DNA of 64,000 bases from Oleispira sp036960605 (lineage in GTDB: Bacteria; Pseudomonadota; Gammaproteobacteria; Pseudomonadales; Oceanobacteraceae). Position 1 is the first letter of the stretch. Each line of letters opens with the position of its first letter. Below, piece by piece: positions 43,666 through 52,958 of the stretch. Where the stretch lies: positions 1 to 64,000 of the forward strand of contig JBALXI010000025.1 in the NCBI GenBank assembly GCA_036960605.1, read 5' to 3'. A program made the translations under genes and the position numbers. The notes below the pieces were generated by a model that worked only from the letters and a program-made list of their open reading frames with translations, did not search any database and was not told the DNA's origin.

Positions 43666-46521
43666 TTAGGCTATTTCCGAGACCTGGGCTCTTAACTTTT
43701 CTTGCCATGAATTTTCTTGTGCCCACTGCTGCAAGCGAATGATCGATTCAATCGCTTGTTGATAAAGAATTTCGCAATCCACAAGCGGTTGGTTCTTAAG
43801 GCCTGTTTCTAGTTGTTCTAACGTATGCATTAAGCACGGTGTGCCGCAATAACGAGTAGCTCCGTGAATTTTGTGGATACTTTCAAGCAACAGTTCTTGT
43901 TGCTGTCCTTGCCACAGGCTCTGTATTTGTGGAAGATCATCGGTTAAGCCTTCAAGTAGCATACTAAACATATCAATGGCGAGGTCGAGCTTGTTGTTCG
44001 CCATGCGCATTGCATATCTAGAATCGAAGGTTAGGCAGTCGCTATCTTGATCTTCTAGCTCGACAGTAGCGTCGGTTGATATTCGTTTCGCATAGGGTTT
44101 TATTTTATTGGCGAGTATAGGATGGCTATTGCTCTCACAATGAAATCCTGTCCAGCGTTCAATACACTGCATTAATTGGTCATTATTAATGGGCTTGGTT
44201 TGATAATCGTTCATGCCCACTTTTAAAATATTATCTTTCTCATCAGAAATAGCGTGGGCGGTTAGCGCGATAATTGGCAGCTCTTTAGACGTCTTTTTCA
44301 AGCGAATTAATTGGGTAGCTTCTAGGCCGCTCATGCCCGGCATTTGGATGTCCATAAAAATCATATCGATATCATGCTGTTCAAGTTCTAATAGCGCTTG
44401 AGGGCCCGAATCAGCAGCGATGACTTTAATCCCCATGTCTTCTAATAACACCGTCACCAGTTTAAGGTTTGCTTCGTTATCATCGACCGCCAAAATTGTG
44501 GGTGCAGGCATTTGAATACGATTGTCATTACTGTTGGCGGAGCTTAATTCAATATCTAGGCTTGTACATAGCGTAGAGAATAATTTTCTTCCTTGTAGAG
44601 GCTTGGCTAAACATTGGTAGGCCCCAAGCGTTTGGGCGTATTCTAGCTCTTCTGAAATGGCACTGTTTACCAACGCAATGATAGGAATGTTATAGCTATT
44701 AACCTGCTTAAATAACTTAGCCGTCTTATCTTGGTACAGCTCTTTACGGCTCAAGCCAATAATGACCGCGCTAGCAGGATCGCCATTTTGATGTTTACGC
44801 AACAATGACTGCAGTAATATATCGCTATTATCGGTATCGCTATAACGCACATGCCATTGTTCTAATAAGTGGGTAATGCTTAAGCGGGTAGAAGACGAGG
44901 ATTCCATGATCAGTATTTGCTGACCTTTGAGCTCCAGCATTGACAGCGTTTGCTGTGGTGATTTCTTCAGCGTAACAGAAAAAGAAAAAGTGGCGCCTTC
45001 TCCTTCAGCGCTTTGTACGCCAATATCTCCTTGCATTGCTTTCACCAGGTGTTGGCTAATAACAAGACCTAAACCGGTGCCGCCATACTGACGAGTTGTA
45101 CTGGAGTCTGCTTGGCTAAAGGCTCGAAAGAGCTTATCTTTTTGTTCGTCGTTTAAACCAATGCCAGTATCTGTAATCTCAAACTTCACACTCGCTTGAT
45201 TAATATTTTCATCTTCGATGAGAACGCGTACGGTAATATTTCCGCGAGGCGTAAATTTAATCGCATTAGAGATTAAGTTAGTAAGTACTTGTTTTATACG
45301 CAGTGGGTCGCCGCTTAAAAACTGCGGTACGTCTGAATAAATTAAGCTAACAAGCTCGAGGGACTTTTTATGCGCTTCAGGGGCATTGATCGTTAATACA
45401 TCTTCGAGTACTTCGCGAACATTAAAATCAATATTTTCTAATACCAGCTTTCCGGCATCAATTTTTGATAAATCGAGAATGTCATTAATGATTGTCAGTA
45501 GGCCGTTAGCCGATTTTTCAATGGTATTTAGGTGGTCTGTTTTACGCTGATCACTTTGGTCTTTTAATAGAATGCGAGTGAAGCCTAATATACCATTTAG
45601 GGGGGTGCGGATTTCGTGACTGATATTGGTTAAAAATTCCGATTTTATACGGCTTACTTCCAAAGCTTCTTTGCGGGCTATGTTTAATTCAATATTTTGA
45701 ATTTCAATGTTGTCTAGCGTTTCTCTAATGTCATGGGTCGCTTGCTCAATATTTTGCTGATGTTCTGTTTTTGTACGTTGAATCGCAATCGCCATCGCAT
45801 TGATGCCAGACGCTAACGTTTGAAATTCATCTCCGCTATTAACATGGACTCGAGTATCAATCTTTCCATCACTAATCGCATCAACGCAGTCCACCATGTC
45901 TTGGATCGGGTTGGATATATTACGGCTCATTCGAATCGCCAGAATTAGGCATAAAATAAGCGTTGCCAGTACCGTTGCAATACTGGTTGCTAGGTGTTGA
46001 TATTTATCAATTTGAGTATTAGAAAGTGATAGCTCAATTTCAACCCAGCCTAATAAATTGTTATCAATGTTTTGTTGCTGATAGAGAGGCTCAGCAATGC
46101 CTTCGGTTAAATCAATATTCTGTGTAAAAATAGGCGCTCGAATACGGATGCTGGTATTGGTGGTAGAAAGCTGTAGTTGGCCGTTCTTGAATTGAGTATT
46201 ACCAATAAAATTGGTAATCATTTTAGGTCCTGCGTGGGCTAATACGATGCCGTCTTTATTCAGGATTCTAGCCGCGCGCATGTCCCGCTCTTCTAATAAG
46301 TTGTTGGCGAGGTTTTGTAGTAGTCGGTTATTGCCCGATATGACACTGTATTCACTGGTAGGCGCGGCTTGTTTAGCAATGGCTAAGCCTCGCTCTTGCA
46401 ATAAAAGGTCAAGATCACTCATGCGCTGAATGATGAAGAAACCGCCTAAAAATATCGATACAATAAGGCCGGGTAATAGTACCAAGCCAAGAATTCGATT
46501 TTGTAACTTCCAGTTTTTCAT
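43666..46521 (-). CDS. gacS: Hybrid sensor histidine kinase GacS/BarA
   Basis: A 951-residue membrane sensor. Two membrane helices (about 10-30 and 170-195) bracket a short periplasmic part, then HAMP, histidine kinase with phospho-acceptor His302 (NISHEIRTPLNG), ATPase domain, a first receiver-like domain lacking a clear acceptor Asp, a second receiver with Asp724 (FMDIQMPGMSG), and a C-terminal HPt domain with His883 (SIHKIHGAT). This order matches BarA/GacS, which activates GacA/UvrY and so CsrA-controlling small RNAs. Its position, divergent from cysM-rlmD-relA, is the conserved gacS site. No gacA is in the window. Confidence 0.95.
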   Translation of the reverse strand: MKNWKLQNRILGLVLLPGLIVSIFLGGFFIIQRMSDLDLLLQERGLAIAKQAAPTSEYSVISGNNRLLQNLANNLLEERDMRAARILNKDGIVLAHAGPKMITNFIGNTQFKNGQLQLSTTNTSIRIRAPIFTQNIDLTEGIAEPLYQQQNIDNNLLGWVEIELSLSNTQIDKYQHLATSIATVLATLILCLILAIRMSRNISNPIQDMVDCVDAISDGKIDTRVHVNSGDEFQTLASGINAMAIAIQRTKTEHQQNIEQATHDIRETLDNIEIQNIELNIARKEALEVSRIKSEFLTNISHEIRTPLNGILGFTRILLKDQSDQRKTDHLNTIEKSANGLLTIINDILDLSKIDAGKLVLENIDFNVREVLEDVLTINAPEAHKKSLELVSLIYSDVPQFLSGDPLRIKQVLTNLISNAIKFTPRGNITVRVLIEDENINQASVKFEITDTGIGLNDEQKDKLFRAFSQADSSTTRQYGGTGLGLVISQHLVKAMQGDIGVQSAEGEGATFSFSVTLKKSPQQTLSMLELKGQQILIMESSSSTRLSITHLLEQWHVRYSDTDNSDILLQSLLRKHQNGDPASAVIIGLSRKELYQDKTAKLFKQVNSYNIPIIALVNSAISEELEYAQTLGAYQCLAKPLQGRKLFSTLCTSLDIELSSANSNDNRIQMPAPTILAVDDNEANLKLVTVLLEDMGIKVIAADSGPQALLELEQHDIDMIFMDIQMPGMSGLEATQLIRLKKTSKELPIIALTAHAISDEKDNILKVGMNDYQTKPINNDQLMQCIERWTGFHCESNSHPILANKIKPYAKRISTDATVELEDQDSDCLTFDSRYAMRMANNKLDLAIDMFSMLLEGLTDDLPQIQSLWQGQQQELLLESIHKIHGATRYCGTPCLMHTLEQLETGLKNQPLVDCEILYQQAIESIIRLQQWAQENSWQEKLRAQVSEIA

Positions 46522-46730
46522 GCTTTATCCATTCTTAAACAATATTTCTTATTTTTGTCAGGTTTATCGACAGGTGTCTTAGTAAAACTTTCACAAATGC
46601 GAAATAAACGATTGAGTATAAGTAAATTTCGAATCGATATTACAATTCAGATAGAATCAGGATTAGAATCCATTGCTTTATTATATGTAATATTATTATT
46701 GCCATTATTTGTTAACAATAGGACGCACTT

Positions 46731-47627
46731 GTGACCCACATTGTATACCCAACTATTGATGCATGCATCGGTCAGACGCCTTTAGTTCGCTTACAGCGCT
46801 TAAATGAAGGCAGTAGCAACACGATTTTGTTGAAGCTAGAAGGGAATAACCCTGCGGGTTCAGTAAAAGATCGTGCTGCGTTGAGCATGATTGTAAAGGC
46901 TGAACAAAGGGGCCTTATCCACCCAGGTGATACGCTCATCGAAGCGACCAGTGGTAATACCGGTATTGCATTAGCGATGGTTGCCGCGATTAAAGGCTAT
47001 CGAATGGTTCTGATAATGCCTGATAACCTCAGTATGGAACGTCGCTGGGCGATGCTAGCTTACGGTGCTGAGTTAATTTTAGTGACCAAAGAACAAGGTA
47101 TGGAAGGCGCAAGAGATCTAGCGCTGAGTATGGAAGCCGAAGCAAAGGGCAAGGTACTCAATCAATTTGGTAACGATGATAACCCACTAGCCCACTTCGA
47201 GACCACAGGGCCTGAAATCTGGCAGCAAACACAGGGCCAGATAACGCATTTTGTCAGTGCTATGGGTACTACGGGAACCATTATGGGGACATCGCGTTTC
47301 TTAAAAGAGCAACGTGACGATATTCAAATTATCGGCTTGCAGCCTCAAGAAGGCGCGAGCATTCCTGGTATTCGCCGTTGGCCTAAAGAGTATATGCCCA
47401 CTATTTTTGATGCCAGTCGTGTCGATCAGGTTATTGATATCAGTCAGCAAGACGCCGAGCAAACGATGAAGGCGTTGGCGACGAAGGAAGGTATTTTTTG
47501 TGGCGTCTCTTCGGGAGGTTCGGTTGCCGGTGCCTTGCAACTGAGTGCGCAGGTCGAAAATGCCACAATTGTTGCGATTATCTGTGACCGGGGTGATCGC
47601 TATCTATCGACCGGTGTATTTTCTTAG
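46731..47627 (+). CDS. cysM: Cysteine synthase B
   Basis: A 298-residue PLP enzyme that makes cysteine from O-acetylserine and sulfide or thiosulfate. The PLP lysine is Lys46 in PAGSVKDRA, and SGNTGIAL and GVSSGGS are present. The RRWPKEYMP segment resembles CysM more than CysK. GTG start with AGGA about eight bases upstream. It is divergent from gacS across 210 bases. Confidence 0.95.
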   Translation: MTHIVYPTIDACIGQTPLVRLQRLNEGSSNTILLKLEGNNPAGSVKDRAALSMIVKAEQRGLIHPGDTLIEATSGNTGIALAMVAAIKGYRMVLIMPDNLSMERRWAMLAYGAELILVTKEQGMEGARDLALSMEAEAKGKVLNQFGNDDNPLAHFETTGPEIWQQTQGQITHFVSAMGTTGTIMGTSRFLKEQRDDIQIIGLQPQEGASIPGIRRWPKEYMPTIFDASRVDQVIDISQQDAEQTMKALATKEGIFCGVSSGGSVAGALQLSAQVENATIVAIICDRGDRYLSTGVFS

Positions 47628-47760
47628 CGGCTATTAGTTACTTAAGCTGGGTCGCTTATTAAGCGAGTCTACTGATAAGCTATGTTAAAAAATGTAAGGG
47701 CGATTGAATTCATTATAATTGCCCCCATCTAACCGCAAACGCTTAATTTTGTAGGCCAAC

Positions 47761-49185
47761 GTGAATAAAACACTGACTTTAACCGTGCATGACCTTGCAT
47801 CGGATGGACACGGCATAGCGCGCTCTGGGCGCGACGTCTATTTTATCCCGGGAGCTTTACCTGGGGAAACCGTCGTCGCACAAATGCTCGAGCGTAAGCG
47901 TAAAATATGGTTTTGCCGCCTAGTATCAATTGAACAAGTCAGTGAACATCGTATAGAACCGGCTTGCCCTCATTATAAACGCTGTGGTGGTTGTGATTTA
48001 CAGCACCTTGATTATCCGCAACAAGTTGTGCTTAAACAGCAGCGAGTCGCCCGAGAATTGAGCCGCCAAGGTATTGAAGTGGCTCAGTGGGATGCCCCTC
48101 TTATCGCTGAAGACCAGCAATGGCATTACCGTCGCCGTGCGCGCTTAGGCATTCATTACAATAAATCAAATCAAGAGGTCTCTGTCGGTTTTCGTGAAAA
48201 CAGCAGTAAACACTTAACCAATATTGATGTCTGCCCAGTCTTAGTAGAGCACCGCGCATTAGACTGGAAGGCTTGGCGTCAGCGCTTGATTCAGCTTGAA
48301 GGCATTGCCCGCTTTACTCATATTGAAGTATTACAAGCCAGCGAGCGTTTGGTTTTAGTCTTTCGGGTATTGAAAAAGCTCACTGAAAACGATCGCCAGA
48401 GACTGCAAGGTTGGGCGACGGAATTAGAGATCGACATCTATATTCGTCCCGACGATGAGCAGCCAGTAGAGGCTGTGAATGAAGTGATCAGTCCACTAAC
48501 TCATAATGTGCTGGGACATGACTTGACCATTCATCCTGATTATTTTGTCCAGGTGAATAATACAATCAATCAATTAATGGTGGCTGAAGCCAAAGCTTGG
48601 TTAGCGCCGGAGCCGGGTTCTCATGTTTGGGATCTGTTTGCCGGCCATGGTAATTTTTCGGTGCCGTTAGCCGAAAATGCCATTGTCGATGCGGTAGAAG
48701 TCAGTGATGAGATGGTGCGTGCCATTGAGCTGCATGCACAGCAATTGTGCACCGCAACGGATACCTCGACCAGCAAAAGCGAACGTGGGCTTATTGCGCA
48801 CAAAGTTGATTTGTCGAATAGCGACAGTCTCAGTAAATTGCCTGATCCTGACTATGTCTTATTAGACCCACCCCGTGCGGGTGCAAGTGCCTGCATGGAT
48901 GAGCTAATTAAGCGAAAAGCCAAGCGTATGGTTTATGTATCATGCGATCCAGCAACGTTGGCACGAGACTTGAAAACACTTAGCGATGATTTTGAGGTGT
49001 CACGAATTACAATTCTAGACATGTTCCCTCATACCCATCATATCGAAACTATGGTGTTATTAGTGCCGGTCAGTAAAAGTACACAGGGCCGTAAGAAGTT
49101 GATGAACGACAAGTTGAAAACCCGAGCAAATACTCAGAGCAAAGCCAAAGAGAAAGGAGCATCTCGTGGTAAAAGTAAGAGATGA
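47761..49185 (+). CDS. rlmD: 23S rRNA (uracil1939-C5)-methyltransferase RlmD
   Basis: A 474-residue SAM-dependent methyltransferase. An N-terminal TRAM domain (DLASDGHGIARSGRDV) is followed by the 4Fe-4S cysteine cluster ACPHYKRCGGC, the SAM-binding GHGNFSVPLAE region and the catalytic SCDPATLARD with nucleophilic cysteine. A Lys/Arg-rich C-terminal tail of about 30 residues extends past the usual end and overlaps the relA start by 20 bases. GTG start at 47761. Confidence 0.95.
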   Translation: MNKTLTLTVHDLASDGHGIARSGRDVYFIPGALPGETVVAQMLERKRKIWFCRLVSIEQVSEHRIEPACPHYKRCGGCDLQHLDYPQQVVLKQQRVARELSRQGIEVAQWDAPLIAEDQQWHYRRRARLGIHYNKSNQEVSVGFRENSSKHLTNIDVCPVLVEHRALDWKAWRQRLIQLEGIARFTHIEVLQASERLVLVFRVLKKLTENDRQRLQGWATELEIDIYIRPDDEQPVEAVNEVISPLTHNVLGHDLTIHPDYFVQVNNTINQLMVAEAKAWLAPEPGSHVWDLFAGHGNFSVPLAENAIVDAVEVSDEMVRAIELHAQQLCTATDTSTSKSERGLIAHKVDLSNSDSLSKLPDPDYVLLDPPRAGASACMDELIKRKAKRMVYVSCDPATLARDLKTLSDDFEVSRITILDMFPHTHHIETMVLLVPVSKSTQGRKKLMNDKLKTRANTQSKAKEKGASRGKSKR

Positions 49186-51397
49186 TCAACCTTTAAAGCA
49201 TGACGGTAAAGTAAACGTCGATGCCTGGTTGGACAAAATATGCACTGAAGCGGATATTCTTGAGCCTGAGAAACTGCGTCATGCCCTCGTCGTTGCTAAG
49301 ATTATTGCCGAGGATGCGGTAGAAAATAGCACGTTCTGGACCATCGATAGCGCTCAGATGGGGCTTGAAATGGCCCAGATTCTGGCTGAATTGCAGTTGG
49401 ATGAAGCGTCGATATTAGCCGCTATTTTATACCGAGCGGTGCGAGAAGGGCGTTTATCTTTAGCCCAAGTTCGTAAAGACTTTGATGATGAAGTTGCGAC
49501 CCTAATTGAAGGGGTGTTGCGTATGGCTGCGATAAGCGCAATTCAGAACCCTTCTGAAGAGGCCGTCTTAGGCCAGCGCGAAGCACAAGTCGATAACCTG
49601 CGCAAAATGCTGGTTTCCATGATTGATGATGTGCGTGTCGCGCTGATTAAATTAGCGGAAAGAACAGCCGCGATTCGAGCAGTAAAAGATGCACCTGAAG
49701 AAAAGCGCATAAAAGTTGCTCGTGAAGTTTTCAATATTTATGCCCCATTGGCGCATCGCTTAGGCATTGGGCATTTAAAATGGGAATTAGAAGATGTTTC
49801 TTTTCGCTACTTAGAGCCGCTTCCTTATCAAAAAATCGCCACCTTATTGGATGAAAAACGCTTAGCGCGTCAGGATTATATTGCTGACGTGGTTAAGACG
49901 CTCACCGGTGAATTAGAAAAAGCCGGCATTGAGTGCGAAGTGAACGGTCGTGCTAAGCATATTTACAGTATTTGCCGCAAAATGAAACGGAAGAATATTG
50001 AATTCTCGCAAGTGTATGATGTGCGCGCTGTGCGAGTTTTGGTGCCTACGTTACGTGATTGTTATGGCGCTTTAGGCATCATACATTCGTTATGGCGACA
50101 TATTCCTCATGAGTTTGATGACTACATTGCCAACCCGAAAGAAAATGGTTATCAGTCTTTGCATACGGCAGTGATTGGGCCTGAGGGTAAGGGCATGGAG
50201 GTGCAAATACGGACCCAAGAAATGCATGAAGATGCAGAGCTTGGCGTTTGTGCGCATTGGAAGTACAAAGGCACCGATACCAATGAAAAAGATCAGGCTT
50301 ACGAACAAAAAATTGCTTGGTTACGCCAGGTTGTTGAGTGGCATGAAGAAATTGGAGACTTGCCTGAATTAATGAGCGACTTACGTTCGGATATTAATCC
50401 TGATCGTATTTATGTCTTTACCCCAGAAGGCCATGTGGTTGATTTACCGCCGAGTGCGACGTCGGTTGATTTTGCTTACCGTGTTCATACTGAAATTGGA
50501 CACCGTACCCGCGGAGCCAAAGTCAATGGCCGCATCGTACCGCTAACGTATAAGTTAAAGACGGGTGAGCAGGTAGAAATTTTAACCAGTAAAGAAGCCC
50601 GTCCTAGTCGTGATTGGATGAATCAAGATTCAGGCTACATTAATACTGCTCGAGCGCGTGCAAAAGTAGCGCACTGGTTTAAATTACAAGCGAAAGATAC
50701 CAATCAAGAAGAAGGGCGTCAGCTGCTAATGCGTGAATTGGATCGTCTGGATTTGGCGCGTATGCCGTTATCCGATGTCGCGACGGCCATGAATATGAAA
50801 AATGCGGAAGATTTATTTGCCGCAATCGGTGCTGGAGATGTACGCCTTGGGCAAGTCGTCAGTTATCTCTCGCGTCAAACCGATATCAAACAATCACAAC
50901 AAGAATTACCGTTATTAAAAACCCCTAGCGTCGCCAGCAATAATGACATATCGATTCAAGGTGTTGGCCACTTACTGACTCAAATAGCGCAGTGTTGTAA
51001 GCCGGTGCCTGGAGATGATATCTCGGGTTATGTGACGCTTGGACGTGGTGTGAGTGTGCACCGCCAAGATTGTGAAAATCTAATGCATCATGATATGACC
51101 GAGCCGCAGAGGATTCTTGAAGTCAGCTGGGGTGGGAAAGTCAGCCAGATGTATCCGGTTGATATCGATATTAGTGCTTATGATCGTACCGGTTTATTAC
51201 GGGATGTCAGTTTAGTATTGGCTGATAGTGGGGTTAATGTCGTGGCCGTGAATACGCGCTCGGATCAAAAAGATCATTTGGCCAATATGCAAATTACGGT
51301 AGAGATCGATAGTTTATCGAAATTAGGCCGTGTTCTTAATAAGCTTAACCAGCTGCCTAATGTATTAACCGTGCGTCGTTCTCGCAACCATGGATAA
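49166..51397 (+). CDS. relA: GTP pyrophosphokinase RelA
   Basis: A 743-residue (p)ppGpp synthetase of the stringent response. The pseudo-hydrolase domain lacks the HD pair (AAILYRAVREG), so it is synthetase-only as expected for RelA. The synthetase has EFDDYIANPKENGYQSLHTA. TGS and ACT domains follow with the late zinc-finger-like segment CCKPVPGDDI. GTG start with AGGAG seven bases upstream, inside the rlmD 3' end. It is followed by mazG, which overlaps it or starts just after it. Confidence 0.97.
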   Translation: MVKVRDDQPLKHDGKVNVDAWLDKICTEADILEPEKLRHALVVAKIIAEDAVENSTFWTIDSAQMGLEMAQILAELQLDEASILAAILYRAVREGRLSLAQVRKDFDDEVATLIEGVLRMAAISAIQNPSEEAVLGQREAQVDNLRKMLVSMIDDVRVALIKLAERTAAIRAVKDAPEEKRIKVAREVFNIYAPLAHRLGIGHLKWELEDVSFRYLEPLPYQKIATLLDEKRLARQDYIADVVKTLTGELEKAGIECEVNGRAKHIYSICRKMKRKNIEFSQVYDVRAVRVLVPTLRDCYGALGIIHSLWRHIPHEFDDYIANPKENGYQSLHTAVIGPEGKGMEVQIRTQEMHEDAELGVCAHWKYKGTDTNEKDQAYEQKIAWLRQVVEWHEEIGDLPELMSDLRSDINPDRIYVFTPEGHVVDLPPSATSVDFAYRVHTEIGHRTRGAKVNGRIVPLTYKLKTGEQVEILTSKEARPSRDWMNQDSGYINTARARAKVAHWFKLQAKDTNQEEGRQLLMRELDRLDLARMPLSDVATAMNMKNAEDLFAAIGAGDVRLGQVVSYLSRQTDIKQSQQELPLLKTPSVASNNDISIQGVGHLLTQIAQCCKPVPGDDISGYVTLGRGVSVHRQDCENLMHHDMTEPQRILEVSWGGKVSQMYPVDIDISAYDRTGLLRDVSLVLADSGVNVVAVNTRSDQKDHLANMQITVEIDSLSKLGRVLNKLNQLPNVLTVRRSRNHG

Positions 51398-51404
51398 AAT
51401 ACTC

Positions 51405-52325
51405 ATGGCTAAAACTTACGGTCTATCAGACCTTATCTATTTAATGCAGCGCTTACGTGATCCTGAGAGCGGCTGCCCTTGGGATATTAAGCAAACCTTC
51501 AGTTCCATTGTTCCTCATACATTGGAAGAAGCCCATGAAGTCGCTGAAGCGATAGAATCTCAAGACTGGCCACATGTAGAAGAGGAGCTTGGAGATTTAT
51601 TATTTCAAGTGATTTTTTACAGCCAGCTCGGGGATGAGCAAGCTTTGTTTGATTTCTCCTCGGTGATCGATATCTTGGTCACTAAGCTCATTCGTCGTCA
51701 CCCACATGTTTTTCCTAACGGCAACTTACAGGCGCAGCGAGATCCTAATAGTTGCCCAAGTGATGCTGAAATTAAGGCACAATGGCAAATCATTAAACAG
51801 CAAGAAAAAGCCCTAAAGGCTGCTTCGCCGTCAGCAGTCGCCTCGGTATTGAAGAGTCCTAGCTCACTGGCTCTGGTGGCATACTTAAATGATATTCCAA
51901 CTTCACTGCCTGCTTTGACGCGGGCAGATAAAATTCAGCAAGCGGTCTCGATGCGCGGCTTTGATTGGACTGAAATACAAGGGGTACTGGATAAGGTTCG
52001 AGAAGAGCTGCAGGAAGTTGAAGACGAGATCGAAGAAGCTGATGTGCAGCGTTTACAGCATGAAGTCGGAGATTTATTATTTGCTTCAGTGAATGTTGCG
52101 CGTCATTTAGGCATTAATCCTGAGCAAGCACTGGCACAGGCAAATCGTCGGTTCAGTGAACGTTATAGCTTGGTTGCAGAGAGTTTGGCAGATAAAGGCC
52201 GCAGCTTGGAATTGGGTAATAGTAATCACGTTAGCAGCGGAGAAATGGAGCAAGCCTGGGTTGAGGCGAAGAAGCTTCATCCACAGCTGCTAGCGGACCT
52301 TGCCGCTGCGAATGATGCCTCATAG
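51405..52325 (+). CDS. mazG: Nucleoside triphosphate pyrophosphohydrolase MazG
   Basis: A 306-residue all-alpha NTP pyrophosphohydrolase with two MazG repeats. The first shows CPWDIKQTFSS and the EExxE-type helix EEAHEVAEAI; the second EELQEVEDEIEEA followed by HEVGDLLFA. In E. coli it hydrolyses dNTPs and affects (p)ppGpp levels, which fits the relA neighbour. I chose ATG 51405 because family members start at this distance from the LMQRLRDP motif; ATG 51390 overlaps the relA stop and is an alternative. Confidence 0.93.
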   Translation: MAKTYGLSDLIYLMQRLRDPESGCPWDIKQTFSSIVPHTLEEAHEVAEAIESQDWPHVEEELGDLLFQVIFYSQLGDEQALFDFSSVIDILVTKLIRRHPHVFPNGNLQAQRDPNSCPSDAEIKAQWQIIKQQEKALKAASPSAVASVLKSPSSLALVAYLNDIPTSLPALTRADKIQQAVSMRGFDWTEIQGVLDKVREELQEVEDEIEEADVQRLQHEVGDLLFASVNVARHLGINPEQALAQANRRFSERYSLVAESLADKGRSLELGNSNHVSSGEMEQAWVEAKKLHPQLLADLAAANDAS

Positions 52326-52366
52326 TAAGAGTCTTACTAGAATGAATCTTACAGAGTAAGCCACGG

Positions 52367-52711
52367 CTAATGCGCCGAGGCTTTCTTTGATTCATGAATT
52401 TGCTTTAAGTGCTTACGGGTTAAGTTTAAAAATTTTGGCGTAGGGCCAATATCCGCGTACATAGGATCACCTTCTTCATCACGGGCAACCACTTCCTTAC
52501 CGGCGACATAGGGGAAGCTGCTGGTGACTTCTGTTAATGCACTGCTGATCAAGTCACGTAATAAGTTTTCTAAGGGATACTTGGGAAACATTTCACACAG
52601 CGCTTCCAGCCGGGCAGCATCTTCAACAGACAGTTTTATTTGATACCCCTCCTCGTTTAGTTGCCCAGAGAATTCTTTTTCCCAATATTTCATTAACTTA
52701 TTCAGCTTCAT
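52367..52711 (-). CDS. Conserved small protein of unknown function
   Basis: A 114-residue soluble protein with an N-terminal helical region (MKLNKLMKYWEKEFSG) and later RDEEGDPMYADIGPTPKF. Pseudomonad homologues of similar length carry a pilin-assembly/type 1 pili tip label in databases (from memory), but I see nothing that supports a pilus function, and no pilus genes are nearby. It is monocistronic and convergent with mazG. I would call it hypothetical. Confidence 0.75.
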   Translation of the reverse strand: MKLNKLMKYWEKEFSGQLNEEGYQIKLSVEDAARLEALCEMFPKYPLENLLRDLISSALTEVTSSFPYVAGKEVVARDEEGDPMYADIGPTPKFLNLTRKHLKQIHESKKASAH

Positions 52712-52958
52712 AGTAAGACCTTATATTCTTTATGCCGTGATAAAGTTAAGTTTAGACGCTAAACCTTAACTTATGTTTAGTAATAACAAAGTGTTACTAA
52801 ATTATTGTATAAATTAAAGAAGGCACTATTTTAAAGAGATGTAATCAGTTCGGTAGTGATACCGTGATACTTTGAAAGTGGACAATCGCCGGTTAAAGCA
52901 GTGGTATGATCGAAGATGTTTTATGCTTAACCAACAGCGTCATAACGAGGGAATTGAT

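Noticed and set aside
47650..47675. TCGCTT/AAGCGA hairpin between cysM and rlmD as a terminator
   Set aside because: The stem is only six pairs and has no following T-run.
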